Of a stretch of DNA of 64,000 bases, positions 31,091-41,848 are shown in pieces (within the stretch, counting starts at the first letter, position 1; each line of letters begins with the position of its first letter). The notes beneath the pieces are model-generated. The model ran no database searches and had not been told where the DNA came from. It saw only the letters and a program-made list of their open reading frames with translations. The DNA comes from Thelonectria olida. Lineage: Eukaryota > Ascomycota > Sordariomycetes > Hypocreales > Nectriaceae. The stretch lies in the NCBI GenBank assembly GCA_020736575.1, contig JAGPYM010000003.1, positions 1,798,001-1,862,000 of the forward strand, written 5' to 3'. The position numbers and the translations under genes were made by a program.

Positions 31091-33217
31091 TTAAATGGCG
31101 TGTGGCAGATCCTGTGGCAGGTGTTGGGTTTTACGGGTGAGCTGAGACAAACTGAGTGTCCTTGCCGACTTCTTCTGTTGATCCTCCTCTTCTAGATCTT
31201 CTCCAAAGGCTCCGAAGCTGTGACCTTCCTCGCGAGGAGTTTCATAGATATCCGAATACTCGCTGTCGTCGCCATGACCGGTACCAATGCCCGAGTCTTC
31301 AGGGTCGATGGACCTGGCTTGAGTGTCGATCAACATTGTTATCTCAGCCTCGTTCTCGTCATCGTCGTGGTCGAAGGCCGACCTGTCCCCAAACGACTTG
31401 GCTGTTGGGGGTGGGTCGAAGTCGGGGTCTCTTCGCACGGCGGTCGACTTGGACAGGACGCTAACTTGGTAGCCCAGGCGCTTGACTTGTGCCTCGAGTG
31501 CTTCTCGGGCAGAGCGTTCTGTGTGAACCAGGGCCAAGAGAGTGGCGTAATGATCCACGGTGAAGGGTCCAGCTGGGTCTTTTGACAGAATAGGGAGACT
31601 GCTTACCCCACGGATCGTTGCGATAGATGTGGGCCGTTCTGAGGTGTCAGGGACTGGCAAAGTGCTTGAAGCAGGTCCCGTCGAGGGCTCTTCTAAAGAC
31701 ACCGCTGAGATGTCGCGTTTATGTCTTCTTAAAGTTCTGAATTCTCCCATATCGCTCTCGGCGCCTCGAGGTGCTGGTGAAGTTTGAGGCCTCGTGATAG
31801 TATAGTCGAAGTCCTCGTCGTCTGTGGGAATTAGAGGGGCTGGCCTGTGTGGACGATCCAGTTCGCGATGAAAGTCTGGGACAGCGCCGGAAACTTGATC
31901 GAGAGCTTGCTCCAACCGACGAACCCGCGATTCCAGATTACAGACCCGTGTTTCCAATTCTGCGGCCTGAGTAATCTTCAATCCCCCCATCCGCTTCACG
32001 GCAGCGTAGGTATCGAATTTGTAAGGCTCTGGGGGTGGTTGGAGCGGTTGCGTGGCATCCTCTTCAATATCTTCAATGTCGTCCTTGTCCCTACCTGCGT
32101 CTTCGCCATCCGGGGCATTTGAAGATACAGGGGACATGAAAGCTGGATCATAGCTTTCTCTCCAGTAGCGAATCTCGTCGCTTCGCCGTCGGGATTTATC
32201 ATGGTCCTCTTCGACTTCTGGTAATCCTGATAAGCTTCGTGAACGGCGGCGAGAGCCCACGTAGTCGCTCGTGATTGCCCTTCCAATTTCACTGGGGTCT
32301 TCATCGTGTTGAGCAGTCCTGCTGTCCCGACCCTGACTACTTGCTGGACGGGGCGAGAGACCACCAGGGTCGTTTTCCTTAGATCTCAAAGGGCCAGTCT
32401 GTCTTCTAGCCAGACCGAACTCGGCGCTGAGCGAGTTTCGTGCGCTCTCAATGGCACGGACATCTTCGGGGCGGACTGAATGGGATCGCAACGCTCGATC
32501 AAACTCCGTGATAGGAAGAGAAGCGGAGCGCTTAGACTCGGCCCCAGGGAACGGGCGGCTTCGACTTCTCGGGTCCGGTCTTTCCACTGGCCTAGGGTCA
32601 TTATTTTGAGAGGTGTTACCAATTTGCGGTTGTGGTTGTGGTTGCGGCTGTGTATTCGTGCGGTATTCGCTCGGTTTTGTTGTGACTGGTAATGACCCGG
32701 CTTCCGACTCTGTATGGCTGGGGGTATCATAGGGGTTGTGCTTCTTCTTGCGGTCCAAAAACTTTCTAATAGCACCTCGGAGCTTCGATTGTTTGCGAGA
32801 AGGCCGGTCCCTATCCTTCAAATGGACCGCATCCGCACTGACGATTGAGTGTCTAACCGGGTTTGAGGGGAGTGTCCTTTGGGGGCGCGAAACTGGCAGG
32901 TCTGCCACAGGCGAAGGAGCCTGCGGCGCACTACGTGGTTCGGTATTGGCGGGATACGGGGCATCGCGGGGCGGGCTTTGAGTGGTGCGAGTGTCAGTAT
33001 GGTCTTGGCCTGTCAAGTCTGGTTCGTTTTGCGATTCCTTGAACTCGGCGCGAAGTGGTGTTGCAACGCTCGTTCCAGGGTTGCGAATAGGAAACTCATC
33101 GTCCATAGGGCTTGGGATGGGAACGGGTCCGGAAATGCGACCACGGATAGTGTGCTGACCAGTCCTGGGTCGAGCACTACCACCCGCGCTGGAGGTTGAT
33201 TTCCACGGCTTCTTCAT
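31091..33217 (-). CDS. Uncharacterised disordered/coiled-coil fungal protein (708 aa)
   Basis: A single exon from ATG at 33217. No known domain recognised. The N-terminal half is rich in Ser, Pro, Arg and Asp. It includes a basic patch (RDRPSRKQSKLRGAIRKFLD then RKKKHNPYD), a QPQPQPQPQ run encoded by repeated CAA/CCA codons near 32630-32650, and SRRRSRSLSGLPE-type phosphorylation-prone motifs. A predicted coiled coil at about 419-445 (AAELETRVCNLESRVRRLEQ) and a second amphipathic segment at about 562-588 (SAREALEAQVKRLGYQVSVL) suggest oligomerisation. The C-terminus is acidic (DDSEYSDIYETP, EDLEEEDQQKK). The profile fits a cytoskeletal or cell-cortex scaffold, but that is inference. The frame is long and uninterrupted, so coding status is firm. 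Confidence 0.8.
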   Translation of the reverse strand: MKKPWKSTSSAGGSARPRTGQHTIRGRISGPVPIPSPMDDEFPIRNPGTSVATPLRAEFKESQNEPDLTGQDHTDTRTTQSPPRDAPYPANTEPRSAPQAPSPVADLPVSRPQRTLPSNPVRHSIVSADAVHLKDRDRPSRKQSKLRGAIRKFLDRKKKHNPYDTPSHTESEAGSLPVTTKPSEYRTNTQPQPQPQPQIGNTSQNNDPRPVERPDPRSRSRPFPGAESKRSASLPITEFDRALRSHSVRPEDVRAIESARNSLSAEFGLARRQTGPLRSKENDPGGLSPRPASSQGRDSRTAQHDEDPSEIGRAITSDYVGSRRRSRSLSGLPEVEEDHDKSRRRSDEIRYWRESYDPAFMSPVSSNAPDGEDAGRDKDDIEDIEEDATQPLQPPPEPYKFDTYAAVKRMGGLKITQAAELETRVCNLESRVRRLEQALDQVSGAVPDFHRELDRPHRPAPLIPTDDEDFDYTITRPQTSPAPRGAESDMGEFRTLRRHKRDISAVSLEEPSTGPASSTLPVPDTSERPTSIATIRGVSSLPILSKDPAGPFTVDHYATLLALVHTERSAREALEAQVKRLGYQVSVLSKSTAVRRDPDFDPPPTAKSFGDRSAFDHDDDENEAEITMLIDTQARSIDPEDSGIGTGHGDDSEYSDIYETPREEGHSFGAFGEDLEEEDQQKKSARTLSLSQLTRKTQHLPQDLPHAI

Positions 33218-36200
33218 CGAAGGACCGAGACCGGGGCGGGAAATCGTGCGAAATCAATCGGTAATGGAGGGGAAACGAGCAATCCCCGCGGAGCTGAAGT
33301 GAAGCGAAGAGGTTGAGGGTGAAGGTGAGGTGAACGATCCGAAAGACGGCGACAAGCCCAACACATGTCGATAAAGGAACGACCAAAGGGAAAGGCTCTC
33401 TATATGTGTGCTCATCTACACTGGGCAGCCAGGCCAATCATTGTGCATATGACGAGTGGAATGTCACGTCGAGGGGGAGCTGGCGAGCGTCGCCGAAGGA
33501 GGGAAGGGCGTTCAAGACCTGGAAACGAGTGTGGGGGATAAGGGAGCGAACAGGAGGGCTTATGGCATTGCGATAGGTTCGCCCTCACCCGTGCAGAAAG
33601 CAGGAAAGGGTAAAGATGAGAAAATAAAAACAAATGACAAGACAAGACAGGAAGAGGAGGCTTGAAACAAGAAGCGGGCTTCGAGCGTCCGGGTGGGCGT
33701 TGGGTGGTGGTGGGTGGCCGGGACCTATTAATGTCCCGTCAGCAGGGTGTGCTTGATACGGAGACTGGACAGACGGCGAACTGTGGAAGAGCAGCTTTTC
33801 CCAATGCCACGTCGGATGACGAGGGACGACAAGGGACGACAAAAGGGGGCCAAAAAGGACCAGGATGAGGGAGGGCGGGGAGCGGCCAAAAGCACGTCGG
33901 GTTGCTTTGCAGCAAAAAAGCAGCAGAGTCGCAGCAGCGGTGAACAGGGTCTCATCAATCATCGACGACCGAGGGCGAGGGCGAGGGGCAGGTCGCAGGC
34001 CCGGCTCGAGTTCACGACCCAAGCGGTCGTGGGGCGCGATGTGGAGTAGCGTTCCAGAGCGTCAAGATGCGTCAAGGCGTGTGGTGTTTTGGTGTCTCGC
34101 TGCGGTACTGGTACGGTACGGCCATGGATGATAGGATGGTGCTCTCGATAACCACAGGCCAGTCTCGCACGAAGCAGCTAGTCGACGGTTTGCCATGTGT
34201 CGAGGCGGGCTTGGACCCATTGCATTCCAACCGGAGACCATTCGGAGCTGAGAGAAGGCGGACGGGGGGTCGGCAGCATCGTCTGGACAGGCAGGTTAGG
34301 CGGGCCGATGGCGTGTCGTCTCATGGACCGAAGTGGTAACTAAAGCACTCTGCAGACGCAGCGGCCGATTCTGAAGAGCCCTGGCCATATCCGTCCGCCA
34401 GCCTTCCTAGCTAGGCATTCGTTTGACCAGGGTCTGTGTGAGATCGTGGAGCTTGGAGCTTCGTCTCAAATGCAAGAATGAGAGACGGATACTGGCATGG
34501 AACGGACAATCCAGAAGACGGGACATGGCTCGCCCACTGCGCCACAACCACACCCATGGTTCCTGGCCGGATGGTCGTCTGCTGGCCCCTCGAGGAGGAC
34601 ATCCCTTGTTCTCTCGCTTGTGGCTCGTTCGCTCGAAAGGGACTTGGGGGAAGGGCCTCGAGTAATGAATGAGGCTTTGTCGCACTGAAACTGGGGCTCT
34701 GTAGATGGCTTCGCTTACAGCCCCGCCGCCGACAAGGTCCTGAAAACATATGGCGCGAGGTTTTGGATTGTGGACGAGAGACGGGTTTGCGGCGCCGTTA
34801 GCAAACTGACAGGCCTCCCTGCTTGCTGCGGTTTTCTCTAGCCTTTTCGAGGTTTGATGCCATCTCTGAGACACTGACATTTGGCCAATTTGGGGGCGGC
34901 TGCCTCTGGAGTGGTTTTAAAGGTATGGCTTTCCGGTGAGGCAGGTACGGCAGGAGCTTGACAAGCGCGCGACATGTCAACATCGGCAAGACGCAGGTGT
35001 CGCACCTGACTTGGTGGCTGTCTACCAGCGTGCACTGGCAGTGTCAAATTGCGCTTTGCGCTGCCACCGACGACGCCACATGATGGATTAATAGCTACGT
35101 AGTTCTTGAAGGCAGTCGTGGGGAATATCTGAAGTCGGGATGCTTCCTCCCAGTCATTAGTTACCGCTAGGTACTCCATAATCAACCCATTCACCAAGTA
35201 TCACCTTGCTCAGCAGAAGCGCCCTCATAAACGCCACACCTGCCTTAGCATCTCGCATCTCCATTCCTCCTGCCCAGTCACTTGACGATGTTGAGGTTGC
35301 CTGGGTGGGCCCCTACCTTCCTGATGTCCCAGGACAGGCAATTGCTGCCTCAGGTCGTCCAATGATGAGACACTAACTTAGACTCGGCCGACAAACTTTC
35401 CAACAGCCTCCGTTTCTCCAGTTTCAACGTCGTCTCTCACTTCTGGACTAAACCTCAAAAATGTTCCGAAACCATATCAAACTCTCGGAGTCTCTCTCCT
35501 CCAACCAATCATCTCAATTGACTTCATCGACTCTGTGCTGCAACCACACGCGACGCACTTACAAAATCTAACCTTCGCCAAGGCCCAGTCACCACTGGCT
35601 CCAGGCGCTCGAAAATCCCGACTGGACCTCGTCGACTGACTTGCATCGCGTCAGTGGCGCCGCAGAAAAAGCAACCAACACAACACCGCTCCGCTTTGCA
35701 AACCGAGTCAACTTTCACCCTCCCCGCTTCCAGCCCGTGGTCTGGAAGCTCACTGGACGCCGGATGGTGCAGCACGTCGCAGGACCTCGCCGGATGGTCC
35801 GCTCTCCCTGCCTCATCTTCTCAACCAACTACCGAGCTCCCGATTTTCGAGATGTGATCACTCTGAGGCTAGATCAAAATCCCTGTCAGCCTGCTCCACG
35901 CGGCAGTCTCGCCTTTGAGGCAGATTGCTGAATCTGTGCCAGATCGTTGCCCAACACATCCCACCTGGCGTTCCAATTAGGAACTGGTATTCACATCGCC
36001 AACTCAGCCAATATGAGAGACCAACGATGATGCATGATAGAGGTTGATATTGGTGTTATTAGTGATGTTGTGGAGGATGAGCTAATCCAGCCAGCCATTT
36101 CAACCTCATCTCCCCACAATGCTGTGCGCCGGGCCACTGGCTCCGCGCTCGACAGCCTCGACTTACACTCGATTGTTTCGTCAGTCGATTTCTTGATGCA

Positions 36201-36679
36201 TCGAAGAGATCTTCTGCCTAGCCTACGGCTTGCTCCGCGGAAGATATAAGTGGCTATCCTAAGCGCTATGCCATGCATAGTTCCAGGACTATATGCTGCT
36301 TTGTGCACATCGACTCGTTGAAGGCATGCCACGTACTTATCTGTCGGCCAGGGGTCCCTGAATCCATCAGGCGCGGTGCCTTTCTGAGCTGCGCAGATGA
36401 CGGCAGCCCAAACAGAATTTTAAACAGACCACAACAACAATACGAATACAGCTGGTAGCGTGAGTTAATTCTTCGTCATTCGTCTCTCCGTCTCTTATAC
36501 CTAGTGCATTCAACAAGATAATGGGGTGGTTGGGATGCATGCCTCAGCTTCATTGAGTCCACCTACATACCCGGTGATATGCGGGATTGGAGCACCGGGC
36601 TAGTTTAGCCAGTGCAGAGAGGTCTCACGACTCATACATCAATACTCAGACTTTGCCATTTCGGTGTTGAGGCTTCAAC
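33218..36679. other. 3.5-kb intergenic spacer
   Basis: No gene is supported on either strand. The first few hundred bases are the promoter of the minus-strand gene at 33217. Short frames around 34400-35900 lack recognisable domains, splice logic or good start contexts. The end leads into the candidate small gene at 36680. Confidence 0.4.
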
Positions 36680-36963
36680 ATGTCTGAACGGCTTGCAAGA
36701 GCCATGCAGGATATGAGACGTCTGAGGGACGGACCAGACGGGAGAACCACGAAGTCGGATCGGCTACGTCTCCCACCATTTCGCGACTACGATACGGATG
36801 TCGCGTCAACAGACCCGGCCGCTACTTCCAGGTTGGTTTCTGGACGTTTTTTCTTCTTTCCGGGGACAAAACCTTTGAAAATAGCCTACGAACCGGGGCC
36901 AGGATAACAGCCCCCACGACGGTTGGTCCCACAGAGGATGACCTGAAACAAATGCAGGGGTAG
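36680..36963 (+). CDS. Candidate small two-exon protein (76 aa), unknown function
   Basis: ATG at 36680 in good context (TTCAACATGTC). Exon 1 is 36680-36831 and exon 2 is 36885-36963, separated by a 53-nt candidate intron (GTTGGT..AATAG, phase 2). Joined they encode 76 residues: MSERLARAMQDMRRLRDG, a basic/polar middle, and an end reading TAPTTVGPTEDDLKQMQG. The N-terminus is a likely amphipathic helix with alternating Arg and Met. Support comes from the neat phase match and the compositionally sensible ends on both sides; no homologue is recalled. Without splicing the frame ends 75 codons after the start in a Phe-rich tail that looks non-coding. The intron has no strong branch site, so this remains a hypothesis. 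It lies convergent to hcs1, with 409 bp between. Confidence 0.42.
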
Positions 36964-37372
36964 TGAGCACGACTCCTCAAGAGTCACTAAACCCTCGTGG
37001 AGGCATGGCTCCCTGTGAAGCCATTCGCGGGACGAACCAGAGGAGACACTATTCTTTTAGGGGGCGGTCAACCGTTTCCTAAAGCGGCAGGGACTCTGAT
37101 CCAAGAGACACTTCTCTCTTGAGTTGAAGCATTTATGAATTTGAACAAGGCGGACAATGTGTTCGACGACGGCGAGGTCCACGTAGCTTCGATATACGAG
37201 CTGACATTTGACCTCGGTCTCGAATGGCACCGAGTGCTAAGCTATAAGTCGAGCCTTATGTCCCAGAGAATACTTGCGCTAATGCGGTTTTCAGTTGCGA
37301 GTCAGGCATTGCGCAACTCATCGTCTCATGATGAACGCCACGAAGGTCTCTCATAGAGCCTTCATAGAGCTC
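36964..37372. other. Convergent intergenic, small gene / hcs1
   Basis: 409 bp with no supported gene. A frame at 37135-37356 has no recognisable features. Probably 3' UTR sequence of both neighbours. Confidence 0.4.
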
Positions 37373-39900
37373 TCATACTTCCTGCGTCATGGTCGAGATG
37401 TCTGGATATCGCAAGTCGGCCTTGTCTTCGAGGAACTGCATCCACTTCTTCAAGAAGCTGCTCCCTCTGTGGCATAGTCTCTCGTTAGCAAGACCCTCCT
37501 CTCAGTTTCGGAGTGCGCGGATGGAACCATGCCGGCGGACTATCATCGAACCAGCACTATTCGAACGTCGACGAGATTTTCCTCCAAAGGGGAAGGGAAT
37601 ACAACGCTCTCACCTTTGGACCGTTTCCGAATCTCCAATTACCGTTAAAGATCGCTTCGGTCGTGTCATTGCCACTGTGATTCCCTCGCATTAGCTTCGA
37701 GTCCACTCTCACACTCGAATCATGTTTCCCTCAAGGACAAAAGTAAAAAACTGGGGCTGAGGAGGCATCTGGAATGGAACATCTCTCACCATTGAGCCGA
37801 CGCTTCTCGCCGAGGAAACCAACTTCGCCCTCGGAATTGCTCCGCACAAGGCTTACAATGACAGCCTCTTTCTCACGGCCCTGGAAGCCATCAACACTTC
37901 CCAGCTCAATGCCAGGAAATCGTTCTTTGAGAGGGGCCAAAATGGTAAGCTGCGCCGCGATGAGTTAGAATGGAAGTTCTACTTCAACATGGATCTTCCC
38001 CGTGTGCTGAACATACCTGGGCGTTGTATGGCGTCACAACGGCAATGTCTTCTGGCCGCACCCCAGCGTCAACCAACTGCTTCACATGCTGCCTGACCAG
38101 TAACGCTTCCATTTCGTTGCTTTTACTCTCACCATGTAAGCCAGCTCTTCCCTTCTTGGGATTCTCCTTGTCGTCCTCTTCGTTTCTCTCCAGGAAATCT
38201 CCGCCCTGTGTATCAATGAATATGAGCGGCTCATTGGTGTCCTCCGTGTCTTGAACATCATAGTCCAGGCCTGTAAGGAGTCGTTGTTTCACGGCATCCG
38301 CCGCGACCAGCTTCGACTCGTATAATTCGTCAGAGGGAAAACGCATGATATTCTCATGCATTCGATATTGGATGGTCAACATTCTCTTTATGGAGGGTCC
38401 ATGTAACGCTAATAGACGGTCGAAGAGAGTGGTTTCGAGTGTCGCCCCCTTGATGAGCGTCACGCCCTCTTTGACTGGGAGCTTGACCTTTGAATTGGTG
38501 GACTTGATGGTAGGGGGAAGTTGCAGGTGGTCGCCAGCACAGACAACCTTCTTAGCCGAAAGCAAGGGAACCCAGCACTGGGCTTCGAGAGCTTGGCTCG
38601 CTTCGTCGATGATGACGACGTCGAATTCTTCGTTGCGCAGTTGATAGCCACCCGCACCATGAAGAGTTGCAAGAACCACCTTGCTTCCGCTAACTAGGTT
38701 ACTGACGCATCGTCGCTCACGCTCACGGTATTCTTTTCGCAACTCCTTGAGGTCAGCATAGATGGCCTTGCGCTCCCTCCCACTCTTGGTCTTCTTAATA
38801 GAAGCTTGCTTCGTATCCATTTCGGCTCGGACATCCTTCACAATGGCCCCTGCCTCGGATGTTTGCGTAAGAACGTCGAGGGAATGGTTGACGACTGAAG
38901 GAAGTAGACGAGCGGGGTGTCCTAGACGGAGGATGGGGATCTTATGTGAGGAGAGGCGCTCGACGATGTTGTCAACGGAGATGTTGGAAGGACCGCAAAC
39001 AAGAATTCTTTGCTCACGCTTGATCATCTGCCGGATGAGCTCGACGAGAGTGTGCGTCTTTCCCGTCTAGCACATGTAAGTCGAAGTCCATGAGTTCGAT
39101 CGTTGCGTGGATAGATTAGGGACTCACTCCTGGAGGCCCGTGTATCAAAGCCACCTCGCGAGAAGCCAAGGCGAAGCGGATTGCATCTTTCTGGGAATCG
39201 TTCAGAGTCGGGTCAAACCATTCAAGGTTCCCCACGTCGTCATCTGCAGTCAGATTTTGTGCCACTGGTGATTGACTCGACAGCCCAAACAAGACTCTGA
39301 TGAAACTGGAGTACTCAGCCTCTTGCATTTTCTGCAACTTTTCCATTGTCCAGTTCATCCTACAATATCTTCGGTCAGTACTTTTGGGTGAAAACAAAGT
39401 AAAGAGATGGGCTTTTCATACCGTTTGTATGTGACTTCATCTGCCAACTTGACCGCCCACACCCTCCCCGTAAACGAAACCTCCTCCTTGCCCTCATCCA
39501 GCGCCACGCCAACCCACCCCCTCTGCACCCTCGCCACCACTCCCCTCGCGCCCTTGCGTTCCAGATCCTTGACCTCGCGCTTCTTTGCGCTCCCCGCGGG
39601 CTGTTCCGCCACGAGCACAATGTCTCCCGTCCGCAAACCGTGCTCCGGCAGCTCGTCGCCGCGCGACCCCGCGGTCGCAGCGTCGGGCCCGAGCTCGACC
39701 ACGGTGCGTCCGCCGAGGCCGGTGCGCTGCCCGTTGACGACGAGGTTCGTCAGGGCCAGGCCGGCGCGCTGCAGGGACGAGGGGCTGTGGTTGGAGATGA
39801 GGCTACTCGTCTCGAGCACCTCGCTCTGCAGCTCACGGTCGAGGAGGGCGAGCTGCGTGCTGGCAAAGGCGGGGATGTCAATGGGGTCTTTGGAGGGCAT
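37373..39900 (-). CDS. hcs1: SF1B DNA helicase of the Hcs1/SMUBP-2 family
   Basis: Six exons on the minus strand: 39900-39422, 39359-39128, 39066-38017, 37949-37790, 37674-37614 and 37466-37373. They join in phase to 691 residues. Hcs1 (DNA polymerase alpha-associated helicase A) is a 5'-3' Upf1-like helicase; its vertebrate counterpart is IGHMBP2. Motif I (GPPGTGKT, 234-241) is assembled across the exon 2/3 junction. Motif II is [12 protein letters not shown], motif [12 protein letters not shown], motif [11 protein letters not shown], motif [14 protein letters not shown] and motif [14 protein letters not shown], itself created by splicing. The N-terminal part has the beta-barrel 1B region ([18 protein letters not shown]). 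The end is [23 protein letters not shown]. No zinc finger or R3H domain, as in fungal Hcs1. Unspliced reading would truncate the protein after motif V. Confidence 0.93.
37467..39421 (-). other. Five hcs1 introns
   Basis: Introns 39421-39360 (62 nt), 39127-39067 (61), 38016-37950 (67), 37789-37675 (115) and 37613-37467 (147), all GT..AG. Donors are GTATGA, GTGAGT, GTATGT, GTGAGA and GTGAGA. Branch-like TACTGAC, TCTAAC, GCTAATG and GCTAACG sequences are visible in four. Phases agree at all junctions and helicase motifs I and VI are restored. Confidence 0.88.
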
Positions 39901-40407
39901 GATGGTGCGAATGGGAGGAAAGAGGGCAGTTGGTTGGGAACACGCAAAGGTGTGGTGAAATGTACCACGAGTGAATGAAGAAAAGAAAAAGAGTGAGAAT
40001 GCGGTGGTGAGGATGAGACAATGGATGAAAGTGGGATGTAGTGATGTGAGGGAGGCGTTTGACAACCCCACCTTCTGTCATAGGTACATAATCTTTCCTC
40101 CGCTTAAAATCGACATCATGAGTCGGCATGAGCAAATATCAAGTGGACTGCACCCAAACTATTATACATTCATTGTGATATTTTAGCATCACAACCATCA
40201 TTAGAAATGACCACAGCAGCCATTCTCCAGGAATTGGCACCTCGGCCGGCCGTACAACTAAGCAAATGCCGTGGTATCAATTATCATGATGCATGTCCCC
40301 GCTCTGAGAAGTCAAATATAACACGTCCAACTCCATGCACAACAAAAGCGCCGCCGAATATATCCAATGCACGCCATCCAAATTCCATAGCAATAGACAA
40401 AGTCAGC
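39901..40407. other. hcs1 promoter / 3' flank of DUF202 gene
   Basis: 507 bp without a gene. The hcs1 leader is A/T-mixed; nothing else recognisable. Confidence 0.45.
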
Positions 40408-41848
40408 CTACACCTCGACTTCGGACGGATGTATAGCAATAATGACCACCAGGGAAGCAACCATGATGGCAAAGGCCACAAAGGCGACAATGGTGACAGT
40501 GCCGCGGCTCGCAGGGAACTTGCCCTGCATAACCCATTGCTGGGCCAAGAAGTAGCGTTTGTAACCGAGGAAGAGTATCAGAATGCTGATGCCGAGGAAC
40601 GTGGAGCCCAGCGGCTTGCCCATCTGGCGTAGCGTGCTCGAGTTTTTACTTGGTTTGTCGGCTTCCAGAGACGTGTTGAGGCGGAAGAGTTGTGTAACAG
40701 CGATACCAATCGAGGCGAAGGCAAGTGAGGTTCGGAGCCAAGCAAGGAATGTTCGTTCTTGAGGTACAGGCAATTCGTGTTAGTGGATTGATCATGACAT
40801 AATGGGGACAGAATGACGCACCAATGGCAAGATGGTCTCGAGCTACACTGCCCTTGTTTTCCAGCTCAATGGACTGGAACTTGTCTAGTTGGGTCTTCCA
40901 CCATGGAGGGTTCTTGTCTTCGGGCTCCGCCTGCCGAGAATAGTCCATATCGGAGACGGGGGCGGGTGGGTGGTTGTCGACGGGCTTGTTGGACCCATTC
41001 GCGGTCCGTGGCGGAGGTTTTCGAGCTCTCGCCCCTGAGGTGTGAGTATTGGCGGTCCGGATAGCTTGGTAGTTTATTTCGGAGCCTCGGGAGACTATGC
41101 CGGTGGTTTCGTCCGCGATGTTCTCCTCGGGGATCCTGAAAGTGACGGAATCGGAGGTGCGGCGGCCGGGGCCGGGGCTTCCGGGAGCCCGGCCAGAGGC
41201 GGTACTGGTGCCCATTGTCGCGGCGCGTTCTCGAGCAACCTGGTAGGAGAAGAAGAGGCTTTGTCAGTGACAATGTTGTTGCGGAAAAGAGGCCTCGGTA
41301 GGTGAGTCGGAGGGCACGTGTGCTAGTGGAGGTATATCGAAAGAGAGAAGAGAAGTAGAACAACAACGGTCAAGAGCGAGGTAAAAAGAAAGAGACGAAC
41401 GGGCTGGAAGCACCACGAGCTAGGATGGCAGAGTAGCCTAACCAGCCGGAGTTTGGAGCTACTTCAAGGCTCGGCAGATATAGTTAAGAAGTAGTAGTAA
41501 AAAAAAAAAGACACCAACTGGGCGAAGCGAGCGTGTCCCGTCGTGGGTCATGCGAGACAATCAAATGCACATGCAAAGTCAAAGGAGACAAGGACAAGGA
41601 TGACACGGGGTCCAACCCACCTCGAGAATCTCGTCGATACGCTCACTAGTGGGAGAGGGACGATTGAAGTTCGGAAAGGACGCAGTCCTGCCAATTGAGA
41701 CACCAAGACCGCCGGTGGTGGAAGAATGCGTCAAGGCGGGGGGGGCGGGATCCGGTGGCTTGGGCGGTGCGGTTGAGGATGTTGCGGTTGCGGCTGCGGG
41801 AGCGGAAGAGGTTGAAGCAGCATCAAGAGGAACGCTGGACTCGGGCAT
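40408..41848 (-). CDS. DUF202 (YidH-type) three-helix membrane protein
   Basis: Three exons on the minus strand, 41848-41621, 41239-40822 and 40757-40408, encode 331 residues. The N-terminal 200 residues are polar and Pro/Ser/Thr-rich (TATSSTAPPKPPDPAPPALT; GSPGPGRRTSDSVTFRIPEE) and probably cytosolic. The domain proper starts at NKGSVARDHLAIERTFLAWL, continues RTSLAFASIGIAVTQLFRLN, and has two further hydrophobic helices (GSTFLGISILILFLGYKRYF and TVTIVAFVAFAIMVASLVVI). DUF202 is widespread in bacteria and fungi without settled function; it resembles the transmembrane part of vacuolar transporter chaperone proteins, but there is no SPX or VTC domain. The first intron is long (381 nt). An internal ATG at 41215 could start a shorter form. 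It is divergent from plr1. Confidence 0.88.
40758..41620 (-). other. Two introns of the DUF202 gene
   Basis: Intron 1, 41620-41240 (381 nt, GTGGGT..ACCAG, phase 0), and intron 2, 40821-40758 (64 nt, GTGCGT..TCAAG with CACTAACAC branch, phase 1). Intron 2 joins HLAI to ERTFLAWLR in the conserved domain and is secure; intron 1 is inferred from phase and from the ILE-VARERAATMG join. Confidence 0.78.

Noticed and set aside
35461..35931. Possible spliced gene (MFRNHIKLSE.. joined to ..VAPQKKQPTQ..)
   Set aside because: Requires a weak GTGCTG donor; the downstream frame has no conserved feature. Not strong enough to list.
37731..37789. C-terminal end [18 protein letters not shown] for the helicase
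   Set aside because: This is intron read-through; splicing to 37674 restores helicase motif VI and the conserved C-terminus.
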